The notes beneath the pieces were generated by a model, which saw only the letters and a program-made list of their open reading frames with translations, had not been told where the DNA came from and did no database searches. The translations under genes were made by a program, and so were the position numbers. Below, one piece after another: positions 29,251 to 35,874 of a stretch of 64,000 bases of DNA (the stretch's first letter is position 1; every line of letters starts with the position of its first letter). Origin of the DNA: Aestuariivivens sediminis (GTDB lineage Bacteria > Bacteroidota > Bacteroidia > Flavobacteriales > Flavobacteriaceae); the NCBI RefSeq assembly GCF_022662105.1, contig NZ_JAKMCP010000002.1, forward strand, positions 248,001 through 312,000. The letters are read 5' to 3'.

Positions 29251-29342
29251 TATTTCTTTGATGAATTAATTGAGATTTAAAACTCAATGGTTAGACTCAC
29301 AAGACAAAGAAATGTTACAATAATTGTTCCGAAAAGTGACTA

Positions 29343-29561
29343 TTACTTTTTAAATTTATTGTAATTTTTATAAATAATTAAGGCGACCCCTCCAATGAGT
29401 AAATATGGAATTAACATTAAATACACAATACCATCATTTATACCCTGAGCAGCACCATGGCCTTCCTCACTTTCCAATACGGCCCTGCACATTGCACATT
29501 GAGCACTGGTCTCTAGAAAAGAGCACACTGAGAAAATAAAAAATAAAATTTTATTCTTCAT
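29343..29561 (-). CDS. Small membrane protein with CxxC motif in the oxidase cluster
   Basis: The 72-residue protein has a signal-like N-terminus (ILFFIFSVCSFLETSAQ), then CAMCRAVLESEEG with a CxxC pair, and a single C-terminal membrane helix (VYLMLIPYLLIGGVALII). Similar small proteins accompany DUF420 and SCO genes in flavobacteria. The cysteines facing the periplasm suggest a role in metal or thiol handling for oxidase assembly, but this is inference. It is one base from the DUF420 stop region. Confidence 0.7.
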   Translation of the reverse strand: MKNKILFFIFSVCSFLETSAQCAMCRAVLESEEGHGAAQGINDGIVYLMLIPYLLIGGVALIIYKNYNKFKK

Positions 29562-29562
29562 T

Positions 29563-30087
29563 TTAGTAAAATGGAGAGATCATTAAATAAACAATAACAC
29601 CTGTAACAGCAACATAAAGCCATAATGGAAAGGTTATTTTAGCTATTTTTTTATGGTCTTCAAAATTTTTGGTTATTGCCCTAACATAGGTTATTAGTAC
29701 AAATGGAATCACGGCTACAGACAAAACAATATGGCTCACTAAAACAAATAAATAAAGCGCTCTAAAATTGCCTTCATAGATGGTTGAATCACTGGTCATG
29801 TGATGTAATACATACATGACCAAAAACACCGCAGAACACCAAATGGCCGTTGTCATGAGATTTTCATGCAGCACTATCTTTTTGTTTTTAATGGCAAAAA
29901 AAGCCAGCACTAAAATTAAAGCCGTAAATCCATTGATTGTAGCATAAATAGGCGGCAAAAAAACAGGCAATTCAAAATCCAGCCTGACCTTAAACAAAAT
30001 TGCTACTATGATAGGAATGGCTATCGATAATACCACAATTAATTTATTATACTTTTTATCTTCTGAAATTTCTTTGTTCTGAATCAT
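29563..30087 (-). CDS. DUF420 (CtaM-like) membrane protein
   Basis: The 174-residue protein has about five membrane helices with conserved histidines in the NGFTALILVLAFFAI, HENLMTTA, LHHMTSD and SHIVLSVAVIPFVL segments. The DUF420 family includes CtaM, needed for heme-A or heme-B3 oxidase maturation in Gram-positive bacteria. The location beside SCO and cytochrome oxidase genes supports an assembly role. Confidence 0.82.
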   Translation of the reverse strand: MIQNKEISEDKKYNKLIVVLSIAIPIIVAILFKVRLDFELPVFLPPIYATINGFTALILVLAFFAIKNKKIVLHENLMTTAIWCSAVFLVMYVLHHMTSDSTIYEGNFRALYLFVLVSHIVLSVAVIPFVLITYVRAITKNFEDHKKIAKITFPLWLYVAVTGVIVYLMISPFY

Positions 30088-30154
30088 GTAATACGTTTTA
30101 GGAGATTCTTAAACCCCAGTTGGGTTGGTTAGACGGATTAGAATGACACTGTGT

Positions 30155-30901
30155 TTACTCATCAAGTAACTTTTTAATATCTTCTTTTAATAAACTGATT
30201 TCCTCTTTTTCACCGTCGTCACCTACCTCTTCGCTCTCTGAAACAATACCCTTGTAATAAATAATGGGATTACCATACTGGTCTTTTCTGGAACGAATAA
30301 ATCCATTCTTATCAATTAGAGCAAAATTTCCCGAATGCTCGAAACCTCCCAACACATCTTCGTTTTCAGCTGCATAAATATAAAATCCTTCATTGGCTAG
30401 TTTATATATATCCTCTTTATTCCCTGTTAATAAATTCCAATTGGGGTTTGTTATACCATATGTTTTGGCATACTCATTTAGGACTTCAGGCGTATCATAG
30501 TCCGGATTTATAGTAAAAGAAGCAACTCCAAAATCATCAAATTCCTGAAAAGCATTCTGAACTTGAACAAGATTAGCATTCATCCTAGGGCAGATAGTTG
30601 GACAGGTTGTAAAAAAGAATTCTATGACATAAACTTTGCCCCTATAATCTTTATTGGTAATGGTATCGTTATTTTGGTTCAAAAAACTAAATTCAGGAAC
30701 TTGACGTTTAACACCATTATTTTCAATGTAGGCCAATGGAGACTTGTCGTCATTTTTGGAATTGGCAAAATCGCTTCGGCTTTCATTTCTAATAATGTCA
30801 TCATTCGATATCCTGTCTACAATTTTGGGAATGAAAAGGATTCCAAAAACCAATATAACAAATGCAATGCCTATGTAAGAATAATTTGTTTTATTGCTCA
30901 T
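30155..30901 (-). CDS. SCO family copper chaperone for cytochrome oxidase
   Basis: The 248-residue protein has an N-terminal membrane anchor (YIGIAFVILVFGILFI) and a thioredoxin-like periplasmic domain with the copper ligands CPTIC in EFFFTTCPTICPRMNAN and a histidine in GGFEHSGNFALID. SCO proteins load copper into the CuA site of subunit II. A charged C-terminal extension (SEEVGDDGEKEEISLLKED) follows the domain. It is immediately downstream of a SCO-like protein lacking these ligands. Confidence 0.93.
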   Translation of the reverse strand: MSNKTNYSYIGIAFVILVFGILFIPKIVDRISNDDIIRNESRSDFANSKNDDKSPLAYIENNGVKRQVPEFSFLNQNNDTITNKDYRGKVYVIEFFFTTCPTICPRMNANLVQVQNAFQEFDDFGVASFTINPDYDTPEVLNEYAKTYGITNPNWNLLTGNKEDIYKLANEGFYIYAAENEDVLGGFEHSGNFALIDKNGFIRSRKDQYGNPIIYYKGIVSESEEVGDDGEKEEISLLKEDIKKLLDE

Positions 30902-30972
30902 TATTTTTATGTCTTCAAAAAAGATTTGACCTTAGTCTGCCATTAGCAGCCCTCTTCTGGTCAAATCATAAT

Positions 30973-31707
30973 TTAATTAATTTGTTCTTTTAAATCTTCT
31001 GCGCGTCGTATATCCGAATTGAAATTACCTTTACGCTTTTGACGATATTCTGTAAAAAGTATCCGTAAATCGTCATTCATTTTATTTTTTATTTCAGCAA
31101 CTTCAATACAGTTATAACTGTAAAGCCCATAAACGGCAATATTTTTTTCAATTTCGTTGTCGTTTCGGTCATCCAATCGTCCCCTTTGGTTCAACTCTTT
31201 ATCAATTATAAAAACATTATCGGAACCAAATTCATTATCTAAACTGTTAGTACTCTTCAAACTTTTATATAAATTAGATATAGCCTCAGGTTTACCCGTG
31301 ATGAAGTGCCAGAATTTTAAATCTTCATAGGAACTGATTTCAGATTTAAGTCTTTTCAATATATTCTCGGTACCCTTTGGTGCTAAAACTACAATTTGAA
31401 ATTTTTTAAATCCCTTAAACTTATCATAAACCAATTCTTTTAAATTAGACAGTTGCACAAGATGTCTTTCGGGATTATTTCCAATAAATCCCAGTATCGT
31501 AATATGGTCCTTTAAAACCACTTTATTATTAAAGATGCCTTCCATCTGGCCTGGATCCGGAACATTAGAATTCACAATTTCTAAAGGCGTATAATTATGT
31601 GTGGCAGGATAAAGAAACAATAAAAAAGCAACTGGAAGAAAAAACAGTATTCCTAATACCACATATCTACTCGTTTTTTTATAATCCATTTTGGGTTGCT
31701 TCATCAT
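30973..31707 (-). CDS. SCO-like membrane protein without the copper-binding cysteines
   Basis: About 244 residues: an N-terminal membrane helix (VVLGILFFLPVAFLLFLY), then a soluble domain whose order of elements (HITILGFIGNNPERH, FQIVVLAPKG, FWHFITGKPEAISNLY, NVFIIDKELNQRGRLDDR) parallels the SCO fold next door. The CxxxC is absent; IGNNPERH stands in its place. The frame is open from TTG 31722, but ATG 31707 or 31704 is the likely start. It is probably an oxidase-assembly factor that no longer binds copper. Assignment to the SCO fold is inference. Confidence 0.6.
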   Translation of the reverse strand: MMKQPKMDYKKTSRYVVLGILFFLPVAFLLFLYPATHNYTPLEIVNSNVPDPGQMEGIFNNKVVLKDHITILGFIGNNPERHLVQLSNLKELVYDKFKGFKKFQIVVLAPKGTENILKRLKSEISSYEDLKFWHFITGKPEAISNLYKSLKSTNSLDNEFGSDNVFIIDKELNQRGRLDDRNDNEIEKNIAVYGLYSYNCIEVAEIKNKMNDDLRILFTEYRQKRKGNFNSDIRRAEDLKEQIN

Positions 31708-31719
31708 TTTGTAGCTGTG

Positions 31720-31727
31720 CAAAAATA
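31720..31727 (-). promoter_or_regulatory. Candidate -7 element overlapping a terminator tail
   Basis: TATTTTTG on the minus strand exactly fits TAnnTTTG. It begins in the T run that ends the hairpin at 31733-31753 and lies 13 bases before the ATG at 31707. No clear TTTG is found at -33, which would fall inside the hairpin. Confidence 0.35.
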
Positions 31728-31732
31728 AAAAA

Positions 31733-31753
31733 AGGCGGTTAAAAAAACCGCCT
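31733..31753 (-). terminator. Intrinsic terminator after cytochrome oxidase subunit IV
   Basis: AGGCGGTT and AACCGCCT form a perfect 8-bp stem around five A's (plus strand), followed on the minus strand by a run of seven T's. It ends the cyoE-to-subunit IV transcript. Confidence 0.85.
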
Positions 31754-31766
31754 AATTATGATAATT

Positions 31767-31790
31767 AACACTTCGACTGCGCTCCGTGTT
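31767..31790. repeat. Short palindromic element AACAC...GTGTT with CTTCGACTGCGCTC core
   Basis: Arms AACAC and GTGTT flank the core TTCGACTGCGCTCC. The GC-rich core stands out from the AT-rich surroundings and resembles short extragenic palindromic elements scattered in many flavobacterial genomes. Only one copy was seen in this window, so the repeat status is inference. Confidence 0.4.
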
Positions 31791-31804
31791 GTCTTTAATT
31801 TCCT

Positions 31805-32185
31805 TTAAAAATCTCTTTTAATATATCCGGTATCATATACGTCGAATACGTAACCTCCTTCTTGAAGAAGGATAAAAATAAGATACAGGATGAGAAATAT
31901 GGCTGTCCATACTACCATCCGCTGTAAGGCTTTGGTTTCGTCACGCATGTGCATGAAATCCCAGGTAATATAATAGGCCTTAACAATAGTTAAAATAATG
32001 AAAATCCAGTTAAGCAATTTCATTCCCAGGACCTTTCCCATCAAACTTTCAGGTTTGTAAATACCTAGAGCGACTTCTACCGTTGTTACAATTGATAACA
32101 GAATTAATACCCCCCAAATTTTTTGGGTATTACTTTTAAATTTTATTAAGCCCCGTAATATCGCTAAATTATGTCCGTGTGCCAT
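31805..32185 (-). CDS. Cytochrome c oxidase subunit IV family protein
   Basis: The 126-residue protein has three membrane helices (IWGVLILLSIVTTVEVALG, LLNWIFIILTIVKAYYI and VVWTAIFLILYLIFILL) and the family phrase TWDFMHMRDET. It is a small accessory subunit of the heme-copper oxidase in the inner membrane, placed just after subunit III. Subunits I and II are not in the window. Confidence 0.88.
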   Translation of the reverse strand: MAHGHNLAILRGLIKFKSNTQKIWGVLILLSIVTTVEVALGIYKPESLMGKVLGMKLLNWIFIILTIVKAYYITWDFMHMRDETKALQRMVVWTAIFLILYLIFILLQEGGYVFDVYDTGYIKRDF

Positions 32186-32205
32186 TTTTTAAACTGCTCT
32201 TTTAA

Positions 32206-33186
32206 TTAAACTAGATAGAAGAATGTAAATACAAATACCCAAACCAAATCTACAAAGTGCCAATATAGTCCCACCTTTTCTACCATTTCGTAACTTTTAC
32301 GTCTTTCATATGTTCCCAGAATCACATTAAAGAAAATGATGATATTTATAACAACACCCGAAAACACGTGAAAACCATGAAACCCGGTAATAAAGAAAAA
32401 GAAATCTGCAAAAAGTGGAGATCCGTATTCATTGACATGAAGATTTGCTCCTTCTACAACTATTTTACCATTTTCCTTTACACGCTTGAGTGATTCTTCT
32501 CGTGATAATACGGTTTTATGTCCATGCTCATCTAGCAATTGGGTCCTTACCAAAATATTTTCATGTGCTTCCAATCCAGCTACGACTTCTTCAACAGAAT
32601 AGGTTGGAAGGGTTCCTTCCTGTACAAACCACAAACCGGTATTTTTACTATGTGCAGTTCTGTCTTTTTGATCTACTATTGCAAAATCCCTTAGAGCTAC
32701 ACGATGTCCCTCCGCGTCTACAAATTGTAAAATATTTCCACCTTTGGTTTGTACGGCACCATAATCCCCCTTAATAAAAGTTGCCCATTCCCACGCCTGT
32801 GACCCCACGAAAATTAAACCGCCAATTATGGTCAGCAACATGTAAAGGGTAACCTTTGCCTTTTTTAAGTGATGACCTGCATCTACCGCCAATACCATGG
32901 TCACAGAGGACATGATAAGGATAAACGTCATAAATGCCACATAAATCATGGGCATTTCCTGACCGTGTAAAAACGGTACGTGGGTAAAAACCTCATCGGC
33001 GATTGGCCATGCATCTATGAATTTAAATCTCGAAAAGCCATAGGCCGCCAAAAATCCTGAAAAGGTCAATGCATCTGAAACAATGAAAAACCACATCATC
33101 ATTTTACCATAACTGGCCTGTAATGGCCTGTTACCACCACCCCATGTTTTGCCTTCTGTTCCAGTATTCACAACTGTAGTACTCAT
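32206..33186 (-). CDS. Cytochrome c oxidase subunit III with large soluble insert
   Basis: About 326 residues. The frame opens at 33216, but ATG 33186 (MSTTVVNTG) is the better start. Membrane helices of subunit III surround an insert of about 110 residues (residues 145-250) between helices; the family ends with FFITGFHGFHVFSG and LYWHFVDLVWVFVF. The insert starts after WATFIKGDYG and is hydrophilic. The second subunit III gene upstream lacks it. Such forms occur in Bacteroidota oxidases. Confidence 0.88.
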   Translation of the reverse strand: MSTTVVNTGTEGKTWGGGNRPLQASYGKMMMWFFIVSDALTFSGFLAAYGFSRFKFIDAWPIADEVFTHVPFLHGQEMPMIYVAFMTFILIMSSVTMVLAVDAGHHLKKAKVTLYMLLTIIGGLIFVGSQAWEWATFIKGDYGAVQTKGGNILQFVDAEGHRVALRDFAIVDQKDRTAHSKNTGLWFVQEGTLPTYSVEEVVAGLEAHENILVRTQLLDEHGHKTVLSREESLKRVKENGKIVVEGANLHVNEYGSPLFADFFFFITGFHGFHVFSGVVINIIIFFNVILGTYERRKSYEMVEKVGLYWHFVDLVWVFVFTFFYLV

Positions 33187-33213
33187 ATAATGGTTGTTAT
33201 TTGAAAAGTTGCA

Positions 33214-33221
33214 CAAAAATA
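33214..33221 (-). promoter_or_regulatory. Candidate -7 element for subunit III
   Basis: TATTTTTG on the minus strand exactly fits TAnnTTTG and lies 28 bases before the ATG at 33186, within the only larger gap (138 bp) of the cox gene run. A TTTC about 20 bases upstream is a near match to the -33 TTTG. Confidence 0.4.
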
Positions 33222-33324
33222 ATGATTTTATTTATTATCGAAAGAAACATCGCATAATAAATTATGAGGATCTACATAATTAGTATTGAGATGTTCGTTT
33301 GGACCTTTGAAAAAAGAATCCAAA

Positions 33325-33906
33325 CTATCTAAAGAAATATAAAAACAAAAACAGTAGCACCCAAAGGATATCCAAAAAGTGCCAAAAGGTAGCAGCGAGT
33401 TCAAAACCAAGCAAACTTGTAGACGTGTACTTTTGTTTAAAGTGATTATAAATTACCACCAGTAAACATATCAATCCAACTACCACATGCAACAGATGCA
33501 TAAATGCAATAACAAAAATGAATGTCATGGTAATGTTGCTGGTCGGTCCTGTAAAGTGATAACCGCTTCCAATAATTTGATTAAATCCTATAAACTGGTT
33601 GTAAATAAACACCAGTCCCAAACCTAAAGTTATGATCAAAAATAATGTAGTTTGCGTCCTGTTATCATGTTTTAAAGCATGCTTAGCTAAAAGAAATGTA
33701 AAACTGCTCAATATAATAATGGCAACACTTAAAAAGAATGCATTCGGCAGATTAAAATCGGTAAGCCAATCCGGCCTCGATTTACTAACAATATAGGCAC
33801 TTGTCCAACCGGCAAATGTCATTATAAGTGAAACAATCCCAAACCAAAGCATCATTTTCTTTGCCCTGTTATTTTTTTCTTCCTGTGTTCCTTGTGTTAA
33901 ATCCAT
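33325..33906 (-). CDS. Heme-copper oxidase subunit III, short form
   Basis: The 193-residue protein has five membrane helices of the cox3 fold (MLWFGIVSLIMTFAGWTSAY, ... FAMHLLHVVVGL, TFWHFLDILWVLLFLF). The histidine in FWHFLDILWV matches the next gene's LYWHFVDLVWV. It begins 1 bp before the cyoE stop, so both are on one transcript. Two consecutive subunit III genes are common in Bacteroidota caa3-type oxidase operons. Confidence 0.9.
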   Translation of the reverse strand: MDLTQGTQEEKNNRAKKMMLWFGIVSLIMTFAGWTSAYIVSKSRPDWLTDFNLPNAFFLSVAIIILSSFTFLLAKHALKHDNRTQTTLFLIITLGLGLVFIYNQFIGFNQIIGSGYHFTGPTSNITMTFIFVIAFMHLLHVVVGLICLLVVIYNHFKQKYTSTSLLGFELAATFWHFLDILWVLLFLFLYFFR

Positions 33907-33907
33907 T

Positions 33908-34801
33908 TTAGCTTAAAAATTTATCAACTACGTATACCACTTGTACCAGTGAAATATAAGATACGCTAACCAACATAAGTTGTTTTGCGGCCTTTACTGT
34001 CATAATATTAAATAAACGAATTGCGTAATACAACATCCATAATCCCAAAAGTAATACAAGAATAGCAGCAATTATCGATAACTGCAATTTCCCCGTAAAA
34101 CCAAATACCGGTATAATAGATACCAATATAGTCCAAATGGTATACATTATGGTCTGCACAGCTGTTCCCTTATCCTGTTTCCCGGTGGGCAACATGTAAA
34201 ATCCTGCTTTTTCATAATCTTTAAACAAAAACCAACCAATAGCCCAAAAATGGGGAAACTGCCAAAAAAACTGCAGTGCAAATAAGGTACCCGGCTCTAT
34301 CCCAAAATCGTCTGTGGCAGCAACCCAACCTAACATAAACGGTATAGCCCCAGGAATGGCTCCCACAAAAACGGCCAAAGGGGTTTTGGTTTTAAGTGGA
34401 GTATATACACAGGTATACAAAAATATGGATATGGCCCCGAACATGGCCGTTTGTTTATTTATAACATAAAGTATGGTAATCCCGAAAAGGGTTAAAATAA
34501 CTGCTATCCAAAATGCAACATTCACAGTCATTCGTCCTCCGGGAATAGGTCTGTTCTTGGTTCGATCCATTAAGGCATCTAAATCCCTTTCAATAATTTG
34601 ATTAAAGGCGTTAGAGGCCCCTACCATAAAATAGCCCCCCAAGGCTAATAAAAGCAACGTTTTATAATCGACAGATTCCACGCCAAGCAGATACCCTGCC
34701 AATGAGGAAAACACGACACTTAATGCCAATCGCATTTTTGTAATTTCTTTAAAATCTGAAATTACTGAATGGACGGTTAATGAAGATTTTGAACTGTTCA
34801 A
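33908..34801 (-). CDS. cyoE: Heme O synthase (protoheme IX farnesyltransferase)
   Basis: This integral membrane UbiA-family enzyme adds a farnesyl group to heme b to make heme o, a step toward heme a. The 297-residue protein has the prenyl-diphosphate motif NAFNQIIERDLDALMDRT and the second Asp-rich region LFKDYEKAGFYMLP, plus nine or so helices. It heads the cytochrome oxidase run and has a good promoter upstream (34837-34867). Also called ctaB. Confidence 0.95.
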   Translation of the reverse strand: MNSSKSSLTVHSVISDFKEITKMRLALSVVFSSLAGYLLGVESVDYKTLLLLALGGYFMVGASNAFNQIIERDLDALMDRTKNRPIPGGRMTVNVAFWIAVILTLFGITILYVINKQTAMFGAISIFLYTCVYTPLKTKTPLAVFVGAIPGAIPFMLGWVAATDDFGIEPGTLFALQFFWQFPHFWAIGWFLFKDYEKAGFYMLPTGKQDKGTAVQTIMYTIWTILVSIIPVFGFTGKLQLSIIAAILVLLLGLWMLYYAIRLFNIMTVKAAKQLMLVSVSYISLVQVVYVVDKFLS

Positions 34802-34836
34802 TGTACTTTGTGTTGCAGCCTTTTCAAGGGCGAGTG

Positions 34837-34867
34837 CAAAGATACTTCATTAGAGTTTTTTGGGCAA
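34837..34867 (-). promoter_or_regulatory. Bacteroidota-type promoter of cyoE and the cox genes
   Basis: On the minus strand, TTG (34865-34867) is followed after 20 bases by TATCTTTG (34837-34844), an exact TAnnTTTG. The cyoE start codon is 36 bases further on. Confidence 0.6.
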
Positions 34868-34889
34868 TGCTTTTTAAGTGTTATTTTAG
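34859..34889 (+). promoter_or_regulatory. Candidate promoter of the MBL-fold gene
   Basis: TTTG (34859-34862), 19 bases, then TATTTTAG (34882-34889), one mismatch from TAnnTTTG. It overlaps the divergent cyoE promoter, so the two polymerases could exclude each other. Confidence 0.35.
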
Positions 34890-34946
34890 ACCCATAACAT
34901 CCCCTAAAATTTTCGTATTTTTAATGAAATGGTAATACCCCCTATT

Positions 34947-35807
34947 ATGAATCGTTTATCTATTGTTTATATTATTGCAGTTCTTTCTTTTTCATTAGTG
35001 GCCCGTGGCCAAAATGACGATGTTGTTATCCGTACATATCCATTATCCGGTCATGTTTATATGTTAGAAGGTCAAGGAGGCAACATTGGTATTTCTGTAG
35101 GAGATGATGGGGTTTTCATGATCGATAGCCAATTCGGACGGCTAACTCCCAAAATATTGGAAACGATTCACACCATAAGTGAGAAACCCATTAAATTTTT
35201 AGCCAATACCCATCATCATGGCGACCATACCGGTGGCAACGCCAATATTGCAAATGAATACACCACAATAATTGCCCATGACAATGTGAGAAAACGTCTT
35301 GTTGAAAATGATAAAATTGAGGCGCTTCCAGTAATCACCTTTAATGACAGGCTCAGTATCTATATTAATGGTGAACAGGTAATGGTCATGCATTTCGAAA
35401 ACACCCATACAGATGGGGATAGTATGCTGTATTTTACGACGAGTAATGTCTTACATACCGGTGATATTTACTTTGCAGAACGCTACCCATATATCGATTT
35501 GAATTCCGGTGGCAGTGTTGACGGCTATATTGAAGCTGTTAAAAAAGCCCTGATTTTGATTGATGACGACACCAAGATTATCCCTGGTCATGGTAAACCG
35601 TCCACTAAAAAAGATTACCAATTCTTTTTGGATATGTTAGAAGATTTGAAAGCGAAAGTATCATTTGAAATTAAAAATGGTAAATTGGAGGAAGATGTTG
35701 CCAGCAACACCGCAATTTCCAAAACGTATGATGAGCTAGGCTATGGCTGGAGTTTTATTTCATCAGAAAAAATTAGAAGGACGTTTTATAGAAGTTTGAA
35801 ACAATAA
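34947..35807 (+). CDS. Secreted MBL-fold metallo-hydrolase
   Basis: About 286 residues with a signal peptide (MNRLSIVYIIAVLSFSLVARGQ if ATG 34947 is used; the frame also has ATG 34929). Zinc ligands are in NTHHHGDHTGG, then THTDGDSMLYF, HTGDIYF and IIPGHGKPS, the four MBL motifs. It resembles the broad 'MBL fold, SoxH/quinoprotein relay' group rather than a proven beta-lactamase. Periplasmic location is inferred from the signal. Confidence 0.85.
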   Translation: MNRLSIVYIIAVLSFSLVARGQNDDVVIRTYPLSGHVYMLEGQGGNIGISVGDDGVFMIDSQFGRLTPKILETIHTISEKPIKFLANTHHHGDHTGGNANIANEYTTIIAHDNVRKRLVENDKIEALPVITFNDRLSIYINGEQVMVMHFENTHTDGDSMLYFTTSNVLHTGDIYFAERYPYIDLNSGGSVDGYIEAVKKALILIDDDTKIIPGHGKPSTKKDYQFFLDMLEDLKAKVSFEIKNGKLEEDVASNTAISKTYDELGYGWSFISSEKIRRTFYRSLKQ

Positions 35808-35874
35808 ATTAATGACATACGGAATATGGTTGTATACGGCTCTCAAGGTAATTGTTCGGAATATGGCTTTTAGT

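Noticed and set aside
33228-33410. 60-codon minus-strand frame between the two subunit III genes
   Set aside because: Overlaps the 3' end of the short subunit III gene in another frame and has no features; the gap more likely holds a promoter.
34947-35807. Acquired metallo-beta-lactamase
   Set aside because: The MBL motifs are general to the fold; base usage looks native and there is no resistance context.
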